Assembly (NCBI GenBank): GCA_900752095.1
Contig: CAADUD010000119.1
Coordinates: 1-17,392 of the forward strand
Direction: 5' to 3'
From: Clostridia bacterium
GTDB lineage: Bacteria; Bacillota; Clostridia; TANB77; CAG-508
Length of the DNA stretch: 17,392 nt
In this document: positions 7,684 through 13,942 of the stretch, in pieces
Layout: each line of letters opens with the position of its first letter
Position numbering within the stretch: position 1 is the stretch's first letter
Made by a program: the position numbers and the translations under genes
The notes under the pieces: model-generated
Database searches by the model: none
What the model was told of the DNA's origin: nothing
The model's input: the letters and a program-made list of their open reading frames with translations, nothing else

Positions 7684-8811
7684 TTAAAATCCTGTCTGTG
7701 GTAGTTTCTTTATTTCTTTTTTTGGTGTTTCTATTTGATTAATTATTTCTTTTTGAATTACTTCCTGTGTCTTATCTTCTTCTTTATTTTCTTCTACATT
7801 TTCTTGTTCTTTTTGTGGATTTGTTTTAAAATAATCTAATAAATTAGCTTGCTTTTTTTCTGTTTTACCTAATAAAACATAGCTAACCCACTGTTCTCCT
7901 GGACTTTTGCCTAATTTAATAGGATTTGTTTCAAATGTTGCCTCTACCCTTATTTCAAATTCTATATCTTGATTAGAAGGAAGTAAAATTTTAAATTTTT
8001 CACCATTTAAAAACGCAGTTTGTAAGTTATTGTCTTCATCTAGAATTTGAATACTTTCATGTTGTTCAGATAAAATTCTTACTGTATATTCTTTTAATTG
8101 AATATTACTAAGTATTTGATATGTTTTAACTTGGTTTGACTCATCTATTTTAGTCCAATTTAGTTGTATTGCATCTATCGTTATATCTGGTACTATTTTT
8201 TTATTTGTACTATTTCTTACTTTTTTAACAAAAGATTTTAAGTTTTCAATAAAATTTGGATATTTATTTTCTTTGGTTACATCAAACTTTTCTAAGTCAT
8301 AATTGTAATATGCATCTAATACTGCAAGTTGGGTAATAATATATGCTTCTTTTGTATCTGTTAAATTTAGTTGTTCTACTGTATTATTGGGATAGCCTAG
8401 TAATAGTGCATTTCTAACTTGATCATTTCCTTGAATTATAATATTAATATATGTATAAAAACCAACAGAAGGATTTAATTTATAGGTTTTTTCATTATCT
8501 AGAGCATAAATAGGAACTTTATTTACAAAATCTGTACAGTTTGCAATAGGTATTTCCATCTGTATTCCATTGTAAATCACTTCTTTATATACTTCTCTTG
8601 CTTGAAAATTTACAGAAGTAGTTTCACTAAATGCATTTACTGTACTACCTGTTAGTAATAGCAACATTCCCATAAAAATATAAAATAATCTTGAAATTTT
8701 TTTTATTCTCTTTTTAGCATTTCTTATCCTTTTTTTCCTTTTGCCATTTTTTAAATTAATTTCTAATTTTTTTAAGTTATTCTCTAACTCTATTGTTACT
8801 TTATTGTTCAT
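7684..8811 (-). CDS. Surface protein B: thioester-domain (TQXA)-like, ends in LPQTGF
   Basis: Secreted protein related to Gram-positive thioester-domain adhesins. It has a long, very basic N-region (about 40 residues) before a hydrophobic export segment (about 42-60, FYIFMGMLLLLTG). The domain at about 75-210 matches the TQXA fold: PIYALDNEK is the Cys region and AYIITQLAVLDAYYNYD is the TQxA region. Gln161 is present, but the residue aligning with the thioester Cys is Ala103. A lone Cys92 lies 11 residues earlier. A second domain (about 215-345) is paralogous to that of protein A, and a Glu/Lys-rich linker follows. The protein stops at KKLPQTGF (LPQTGF 370-375): a sortase motif with no hydrophobic or basic tail. 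The SpaA domain of protein A is absent. The start is coupled to gene A, whose stop lies 14 bp upstream with AGGAGAGG in the gap. The adhesin role is inferred. Confidence 0.85.
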   Translation of the reverse strand: MNNKVTIELENNLKKLEINLKNGKRKKRIRNAKKRIKKISRLFYIFMGMLLLLTGSTVNAFSETTSVNFQAREVYKEVIYNGIQMEIPIANCTDFVNKVPIYALDNEKTYKLNPSVGFYTYINIIIQGNDQVRNALLLGYPNNTVEQLNLTDTKEAYIITQLAVLDAYYNYDLEKFDVTKENKYPNFIENLKSFVKKVRNSTNKKIVPDITIDAIQLNWTKIDESNQVKTYQILSNIQLKEYTVRILSEQHESIQILDEDNNLQTAFLNGEKFKILLPSNQDIEFEIRVEATFETNPIKLGKSPGEQWVSYVLLGKTEKKQANLLDYFKTNPQKEQENVEENKEEDKTQEVIQKEIINQIETPKKEIKKLPQTGF

Positions 8812-8825
8812 TACCCTCTCCTATT

Positions 8826-10109
8826 TTAAAATCCTGTTCTTGGAAGTTTTTTCTCTCCAACTGAAAAATGATATTCATCTTGTGGTTTCTCTTCTGGTTT
8901 TTCTTCCTCCTCTTTGTAATTATCTACTTTAATAACTACCTTTTCTTGAAATCCAACTTCTATAGGAATTAATTCTTCATATCCATAATATCCATCTGGA
9001 GATTGTACTTCTTCTAAATAATAAATGCCAGGAAGAAGATAATCTATATTAATAATTCCTTCATTGTTTGTAGTAAGTTCTGTGTAAAGTACTTGTTTGT
9101 TTGCATCTAGTAAATGAAATACTGCATTACTTAGTGGTTTTTTTGTATCTCCATCTTGTTTTTGAATTTCAATTTTTGTTTTATTTTCCTGATAGGTTTG
9201 TTTTAAAGTAACATCTGTTTCTTCATAAGTACCTGCTGTTACAGCAAAATTTTGCCATTCTGGGTTTGGTGTTTCTCCATAAAGAACTGGTTTTGTTTCT
9301 AATTTAGAATAAGCATTTATTTCAAATTCTCCTTTTTGTTCCAAATCTGCTATTGAAAGTAAAATTTTAAAATTTTCTGCGGTAGCAAATTCTGTTTTTT
9401 CTTTATTTTGCATATCTGTAACTTTAAAACGATTACTGTTTTCCCCTGTTAAAGAAATTTGGTAAGTTTTATTAGCTGCAGATGCTTTTACACTATAAGT
9501 CTTACTAATATAATTAGGATTTAGTTTATCTACTTGCCAATTTTGTGTTACTTCCTTAATTTGTAAAGTAGCTGCTATTTTGGTTTCTGTTGAATTTCTA
9601 GCTGCGGTAATAATTTTTTTAATAGCTGAAACTACTCTTCTATTAGAATCTAGATCACGATGAATGGTAAATTTATCTAAGTCATAATGATACATAGCAT
9701 CATAAACAGCCATTTTCGTTGCAGCATAAGCTTCTTCCATTGTTGCACAGCCTAATTCTTCTGGTGTTTTAAATGGGTAACCATTTATTACTGCTCTCCA
9801 TATTTTTTGGTTTGCTAACATTTGATTAATAGAAACACTATATTCATGTTCTTCAGTAACCCCTGGTTTTCCTTTATTAATACAGTAGGCTGGATATTCA
9901 ACACCATCTTTTTGATATACAATTACTTCTACTCCAATTCCAATATTATCATAGTCAAATAATACTACTTCTCCCCTGGAATATAAGTCTGCTTTGGTAA
10001 TAGGAAGTGTGGCAGCTTGTACCTGATTTTGTTCTAAAATTGTTAATAAGCTTGCCATAGCTATTATAATTATCATTAGTGAACAAATTATTTTTTGATA
10101 GATTTTCAT
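8826..10109 (-). CDS. Surface protein A: thioester-like domain plus SpaA domain, ends in LPRTGF
   Basis: Secreted protein with signal peptide 1-32 (MIIIIAMASLLTIL, cleavage near VQA-A). The thioester (TQXA)-like domain at about 40-175 has YPAYCINKGKPG with Cys76 in the expected position. The Gln-bearing motif reads AATKMAVYDAMYHYD, with Lys132 replacing Gln, so the canonical Cys-Gln thioester cannot form. A middle domain (about 185-305, ending PEWQNFAVTAGTYEE) is shared with protein B. A SpaA/Cna-B type domain (about 311-397) has candidate isopeptide residues Lys317 (EIQKQDG), Glu366 (YYLEEVQSPDGY) and Asn397 (KVDN). An acidic linker leads to EKKLPRTGF (LPRTGF 422-427), where the protein stops: a sortase motif without membrane segment or basic tail. 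The start ATG has only a weak ribosome binding site; a much better one lies about 45 nt upstream, in front of a six-codon ORF. The upstream neighbour is a sortase gene and the downstream one a paralogue. Confidence 0.88.
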   Translation of the reverse strand: MKIYQKIICSLMIIIIAMASLLTILEQNQVQAATLPITKADLYSRGEVVLFDYDNIGIGVEVIVYQKDGVEYPAYCINKGKPGVTEEHEYSVSINQMLANQKIWRAVINGYPFKTPEELGCATMEEAYAATKMAVYDAMYHYDLDKFTIHRDLDSNRRVVSAIKKIITAARNSTETKIAATLQIKEVTQNWQVDKLNPNYISKTYSVKASAANKTYQISLTGENSNRFKVTDMQNKEKTEFATAENFKILLSIADLEQKGEFEINAYSKLETKPVLYGETPNPEWQNFAVTAGTYEETDVTLKQTYQENKTKIEIQKQDGDTKKPLSNAVFHLLDANKQVLYTELTTNNEGIINIDYLLPGIYYLEEVQSPDGYYGYEELIPIEVGFQEKVVIKVDNYKEEEEKPEEKPQDEYHFSVGEKKLPRTGF

Positions 10110-10132
10110 AATTTTCTTACTTATATGATGTA

Positions 10133-10153
10133 TTATAAATTGAAATACACCAT
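10133..10153 (-). other. Six-codon leader ORF (MVYFNL) with strong ribosome binding site
   Basis: On the minus strand AAAGGAG (10157-10163) is followed by ATG GTG and the peptide MVYFNL, then TAA. The ORF overlaps a 6-bp hairpin (TGTATT/AATACA). The gene A start codon is 44 nt after this ATG, in another frame, and has only a weak ribosome binding site of its own. It may be a translational leader, or a leftover start region. The rest of the 169-bp gap between the sortase gene and gene A shows no promoter or terminator I trust. Confidence 0.35.
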
Positions 10154-10278
10154 GTTCTCCTTTCTTTTTTTATATTATTTTGATTACTTTTATCTTTTGT
10201 AGATTCACTTTCTTATGTTTTATTTTAACTTTGTTTTATGAGTAAAAATTTTATAGAAATGCTTATTTTTTCGTTGTT

Positions 10279-11034
10279 TTAATAGTTTGCTATTTCTATC
10301 GCTTGCACGCATCTTCTGTATTCTCTTCTATTTTCTTCACAGGTAATTAAGGTAATTTTATTTTCTTTACTTGGTTCTAAATAGCTCCAATCTGTTTCTA
10401 AAATTACTTTATTAGTCTGTACTTTATATACCTTTTTTCCATTTGTAGTAGTATAAATAATCTCATCACCTATTGTTAAATTTTTAATTTTTTGAAAAAA
10501 ATTACACTGATATCCTCGATTATGTGCAGCTAATCCTACATTTCCATTCCATTTGCTAGTTACTTCAAAATGACCCACTGCCTCTAGCAAAGTATTAGTG
10601 TTTGTTCCTTCTTCAATATGTACATCTAAATTGATTTTTGGAATTTGTATTCTCCATGTTATATTTTCATGTTCTTTTACCGTTTCTCTTTGTGTTTTTA
10701 AATGATTAACATTAGAAGAATTGTTAGTTTGCACAGCCATACTTGTAATTTGAGATTTTTCTTTCGTTTCTAATTTCGTTACTAGCTGTTTTCCTTCTAA
10801 ATTTCTTATTTTTTTAGGAAAATTATTTATAGGTAGAATAGTAATTGTTTCTTTATCTTGTACTAAAATGGGAATTACTTTAGAATAAACTGTTTGAGAT
10901 AATGGAATAGTATTAGAAGGCTCATAATACTTTGGTATAAAATAAAAATAATTTGCTAAATAGATGAGGATAAAAATTAATATTGTAATTAGTAAAGCCA
11001 AAATGGTGATATTTTTCTTTGTATAAGTAATCAC
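10279..11034 (-). CDS. Sortase (class D-like), likely dedicated to surface proteins A and B
   Basis: Membrane-bound cysteine transpeptidase that joins LPxTG-type proteins to the cell wall or to each other. An N-terminal membrane anchor (about 9-32) is followed by a roughly 90-residue linker and a catalytic domain (about 126-251). Catalytic residues are His171 (GLAAHNRG), Cys232 (TLITCEEN) and Arg240 or Arg241 (EYRRCVQA). The TLITC...YRRCVQAxEI ending is common in clostridial sortases usually labelled class D; the class assignment is by recall, not computed. The start is a GTG at 11034 with AGGTG 8 nt upstream. The protein ends with IEIANY, without a C-terminal membrane helix, so it is not a typical pilus (class C) sortase. 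It lies 169 bp upstream of gene A, with no terminator between, so all three genes are probably one unit. Promoter candidate: 11198-11226. Confidence 0.92.
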   Translation of the reverse strand: MITYTKKNITILALLITILIFILIYLANYFYFIPKYYEPSNTIPLSQTVYSKVIPILVQDKETITILPINNFPKKIRNLEGKQLVTKLETKEKSQITSMAVQTNNSSNVNHLKTQRETVKEHENITWRIQIPKINLDVHIEEGTNTNTLLEAVGHFEVTSKWNGNVGLAAHNRGYQCNFFQKIKNLTIGDEIIYTTTNGKKVYKVQTNKVILETDWSYLEPSKENKITLITCEENRREYRRCVQAIEIANY

Positions 11035-11118
11035 ATAAATTACACCTGCCTTTAATATAAGTTAGTTTTTTGGGGATTTTCTATAGAAAAAAATTTGATA
11101 AATTCTAAAAATATTTAA

Positions 11119-11140
11119 AAACTAATATTTTCCTTAGTTT
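11119..11140. repeat. Inverted repeat in sortase-operon 5' leader
   Basis: AAACTAA (11119-11125) and TTAGTTT (11134-11140) are separated by 8 bp. The repeat lies between the predicted promoter and the sortase start codon, within a 5' leader of about 150 nt. It could be a regulator-binding site or a weak hairpin; the arms are AT-rich. Confidence 0.3.
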
Positions 11141-11197
11141 GATTGGAATAAAATTTTTTGTTTCATTCTAAAAATTGCAATTTTTTGAACTGAATTT

Positions 11198-11226
11198 ATT
11201 GTACAACAATTGGAAGAATTTGTAAA
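11198..11226 (-). promoter_or_regulatory. Candidate promoter of sortase/surface-protein operon
   Basis: On the minus strand there is TTTACA (11221-11226), a 17-bp spacer and TACAAT (11198-11203). It begins about 30 bp after the terminator of the two-component operon, which fits an independent transcription start. An 8-bp palindrome (TTGTACAA) overlaps the -10 box. Confidence 0.55.
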
Positions 11227-11251
11227 GCTTTTTTCGTTGACAATATTCGAC

Positions 11252-11317
11252 AAAAAAGCTATCTTGATATAGAAAAATCTACTTGCTAGTAAATCTTCTC
11301 CATCTAAGATAGCTTTT
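11252..11317 (-). terminator. Nested-hairpin terminator after the two-component operon
   Basis: A perfect 12-bp inverted repeat (11254-11265 with 11306-11317) is followed on the minus strand by six U residues. Its 40-nt loop contains a second hairpin of 7 bp (ATTTACT/AGTAGAT on the minus strand, including one G-U pair) with a 4-nt loop. It lies about 160 nt beyond the histidine-kinase stop codon. Confidence 0.75.
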
Positions 11318-11354
11318 ATCTTTAAGGGTAATTATCTATTTTAATCTTTAAGGG
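11318..11354. repeat. 11-bp direct repeat ATCTTTAAGGG
   Basis: Two exact copies lie at 11318-11328 and 11344-11354, 26 bp apart centre to centre. They fall just before the terminator in the transcript of the kinase gene. They may be duplication scars or binding sites. Confidence 0.4.
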
Positions 11355-11359
11355 GTTTT

Positions 11360-11418
11360 TTAATCAATCATAGCATTCCTCCTTTTTTTGTTTAGTATGC
11401 TATTTTTCTTATTTTCAT
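11360..11418 (-). other. Two tiny ORFs with strong ribosome binding sites (MKIRKIAY; MID)
   Basis: Reading the minus strand, the ORF at 11418-11392 encodes MKIRKIAY, with AAGGA close by and GGAGG about 13 nt upstream. After a short spacer, AGGAGG (11378-11383) stands 6 nt before a second ATG (11371), whose frame is only M-I-D-stop (ends 11360). The arms ATAGCAT and ATGCTAT flank this second site and put it in a hairpin loop. The remainder of the gap 11035-11478 holds the repeat, terminator and promoter listed separately. These may be remains of a deleted small gene or leader peptides. Confidence 0.35.
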
Positions 11419-11478
11419 CTATTCCTTATCTCCTCCTTTCTTAAGCTTGTTTTAATTTTACCGTTTTCATATGTCTTT

Positions 11479-12993
11479 TTAGTGAATAAAGTTTGAAGCC
11501 TTAGTAATTTCAAAGTAGAATTCTACACCATTTACTTTATTTTCTACACCATATTCGTTTTGATAATTATTTTGAATTGCTTTTACTAAAGCAAGACCTA
11601 TTCCGCTTCCACTATTTTCACGGTTTCTTGAACTATCCACTTTATAAAATCTACCCCAAATTCTATCTAAATTTTCTTCTGCAATTTGTTTTCCTGTGTT
11701 AAAAACACAAACTCTATATTTTTGTTCTTTTTCTTCTATGGTAATTTGAATTTGTTTCTTTCCATCTACTTCTTCTGCATGTTTAATAGCATTTGTAAAA
11801 TAGTTGGTAACTACCTGGTCAATATAAAAATCATCTGCGTATACTAAAATAGGGCTTTTTTCTTTAAAAATCACTTCAATATTATTTTCTTCTAACATAA
11901 CATTGCATTTTCTGATAACTTCTTGTATTAATTCTACTAAATCAAATTGTTCGTCATTAAATTCTCTTTTTCCATATTCTAGTTTCATTAATTCTAACAA
12001 TTGTTTTACTAAACGATCCATTTTATTAGATTCATCTAAAATTACTTCCGCATAGAATTTTCTAGATTCTTCATCTGTATTTACATTTTCTACTAAACCT
12101 TCTGCATACCCCTGAATAAGCGCAATTGGAGTTTTTAATTCATGGGATACATCTGAAATAAATTGTTTTCTCATCTCATCTATTTTTGATTTTTCTTCAA
12201 TATCTTTTTCCAATTCTATATTATTGTCTCTTAATTGTTTAATAGTTGCTTCTAGTTTATCTGACATAGTATTAATATTTTTTCCAAGTTCATTAATTTC
12301 ATCATCTGAATCTGTAGTTCTATATTTCTGGCTAAAGTCTAAATTTGCTACTTTTTTAGTAATATCATTTAATTGTAAAATTGGAGTTGTAAACTTTCGT
12401 GAAATAAAAGAGGCTACAAAAGAAGCTATAAATATAGTAAGAATTCCAATCATAAGTAGTGCGTTATTAGATATCTTAACACTTTCTTCGATCGGAGCAA
12501 TTGGAATACGAATGTATAAACTATAATCATTTACTAACTTTCCAGATAATAAAATATAATTTAAATTATTAGCACTATCTGTTACCCTTCTTATTTCCAT
12601 ATTTTCATCAGAAAAGATAACATCTGCTCGATTATAATTTTGTGATTGCATCTGAATCATCTCTGTTATTCGATTAAGGCTATCTAAAAAATCTTTATCT
12701 GTTGAAAATAGAATTAAATTTGTATCTGTTTTAATCAAAATATCAAAGTTATTTCTATAGGCAATTTTTTTTAATTCTTCTTCTAAATTTACATCTAAAG
12801 TAGGGTTTGCATAATAATCATTAATTTTTTGATATACATCTTTAATCGTATTTGTTTTACTATATAAATAAAAATTTCCTAATATCAAACTATTAATCGT
12901 TACTAAGCAAATAACTAAGAACATAATAACAATACAAAGTACAATAAATAGTCTAAATCTAACAGATTTCCATTTGTCTTTTAATTTCCCCAT
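11479..12993 (-). CDS. Sensor histidine kinase (HAMP-HisKA-HATPase_c)
   Basis: Membrane sensor kinase paired with the response regulator just upstream. Transmembrane helix 1 (about 13-36) and helix 2 (about 177-198) bracket a roughly 140-residue extracytoplasmic sensor domain with no sequence motif I recognise. The HAMP linker is at about 200-252. The dimerisation/phosphoacceptor domain (about 272-340) has FISDVSHELKTPIALIQGY, with His284 as phosphoacceptor. The ATPase domain (about 385-497) has N box NYFTNAIKHAEE, G1-like FNTGKQI, F box DRIWGRFYKVD and G2 SGSGIGLALVK. All catalytic boxes are intact. The start ATG has GTGAGGAAAT before it. It begins 58 bp after the regulator gene. The next operon downstream is the sortase/surface-protein cassette, so envelope stress or cell-wall signals are plausible inputs; that is inference. 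Confidence 0.95.
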   Translation of the reverse strand: MGKLKDKWKSVRFRLFIVLCIVIMFLVICLVTINSLILGNFYLYSKTNTIKDVYQKINDYYANPTLDVNLEEELKKIAYRNNFDILIKTDTNLILFSTDKDFLDSLNRITEMIQMQSQNYNRADVIFSDENMEIRRVTDSANNLNYILLSGKLVNDYSLYIRIPIAPIEESVKISNNALLMIGILTIFIASFVASFISRKFTTPILQLNDITKKVANLDFSQKYRTTDSDDEINELGKNINTMSDKLEATIKQLRDNNIELEKDIEEKSKIDEMRKQFISDVSHELKTPIALIQGYAEGLVENVNTDEESRKFYAEVILDESNKMDRLVKQLLELMKLEYGKREFNDEQFDLVELIQEVIRKCNVMLEENNIEVIFKEKSPILVYADDFYIDQVVTNYFTNAIKHAEEVDGKKQIQITIEEKEQKYRVCVFNTGKQIAEENLDRIWGRFYKVDSSRNRENSGSGIGLALVKAIQNNYQNEYGVENKVNGVEFYFEITKASNFIH

Positions 12994-13051
12994 ATTTCCT
13001 CACTCTCACTATTAATGAAGGATAATATTATAAATATCCTCCATTTTGCCT

Positions 13052-13729
13052 TTATTTTACTTCAAATTTATAACCTACACCTCTCATTGTTTCAATATAT
13101 TTTCCTTTTTTTCCTAATTTATGTCTAATTTTTTTTATATGGCTATCAATTGTTCTAGAATCACCATAATAATCATAATTCCATACATTGTTTAAAATCT
13201 TATCTCTAGATAAAGCAATGTTTTCATTATCTACTAAATATTTTAAAAGTTCATATTCTCGAAGGCTCATATCTACTTGTTTACCATCTACTTTTACTGT
13301 TCTACCTTCTGGGTCTATGGTAATTCCTCCATAATCTTTTACTTCTTTTTTATCTCCTATCGTTCTTTTTAAAACAGCTTCTACTCTTGCTACTAATATT
13401 TTAGGACTAAAAGGTTTACTAATATATTCATCTACTCCAAGTTCAAATCCAAATAATTCATCTTGTTCTTCTCCTCTTGCAGTAAGCATAATGATTGGTA
13501 CTTTGGAATTTTGCCTTATTTGTCGAAGTACTGACCATCCGTCTAGCTTTGGCATCATAACATCTAATAAAATAAGTTTTATATGATTTTGATTTTCTTC
13601 AAATACTTTAAGAGCTTCTTCTCCATCTGCTGCTTCTAAAGTACTATATCCTTTTTGCGTTAAAAAGTCTTTAATTAGTTTTCTCATTCTTGATTCGTCG
13701 TCTACTATTAAAATGGTAATATCATTCAT
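13052..13729 (-). CDS. OmpR/PhoB-family response regulator
   Basis: DNA-binding response regulator, first gene of the two-component operon. The receiver domain (about 5-118) has ILIVDDE acidic residues, phosphoacceptor Asp56 in LILLDVMMPKLDGW, Thr in IMLTARG and Lys in YISKPFSP. The winged-helix output domain (about 128-225) has SLREYELLKYLVDNEN, the recognition helix region YGDSRTIDSHIKKIRHKLG and the C-terminal TMRGVGYKFE hairpin. I chose the ATG at 13729 (225 residues): the upstream in-frame ATG at 13741 directly abuts the AGAAAGG ribosome binding site with no spacing, and MNDITILIVDDE is the usual family beginning. With the earlier start the product would have four more residues (MKFC). 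Its kinase follows 58 bp downstream. Confidence 0.94.
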   Translation of the reverse strand: MNDITILIVDDESRMRKLIKDFLTQKGYSTLEAADGEEALKVFEENQNHIKLILLDVMMPKLDGWSVLRQIRQNSKVPIIMLTARGEEQDELFGFELGVDEYISKPFSPKILVARVEAVLKRTIGDKKEVKDYGGITIDPEGRTVKVDGKQVDMSLREYELLKYLVDNENIALSRDKILNNVWNYDYYGDSRTIDSHIKKIRHKLGKKGKYIETMRGVGYKFEVK

Positions 13730-13817
13730 ACAAAATTTCATCCTTTCTTTTTTAGTAAATGGATAAAAGCTATTTATTTTAATCTGTTTCTTTTTAAGTT
13801 ACATAAACTTCCATAAT

Positions 13818-13847
13818 ATTATATATTATACATGCCTTTTATGTCTA
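13818..13847 (-). promoter_or_regulatory. Candidate promoter of the two-component operon
   Basis: On the minus strand there is TAGACA (13842-13847), an 18-bp spacer and TATAAT (13818-13823). A second TATAAT lies at 13825-13830. The regulator start codon is about 90 bp downstream. The -35 match is only moderate. Confidence 0.45.
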
Positions 13848-13885
13848 GAGTGTGAACAAATTTGTGTTAATTTTTGAATTTTTTG

Positions 13886-13914
13886 AAAAAAACTCCGCCA
13901 AATTGCGGAGTTTT
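13886..13914 (-). terminator. Strong terminator after the SplB-like gene
   Basis: A 10-bp stem (13889-13898 with 13905-13914) has the GC-rich core ACTCCGC/GCGGAGT and a 6-nt loop, and is followed on the minus strand by a run of seven U. It begins about 30 bp after the SplB-like stop codon. Confidence 0.9.
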
Positions 13915-13942
13915 GATATGAGTTATATTGAAAAACAAAATT

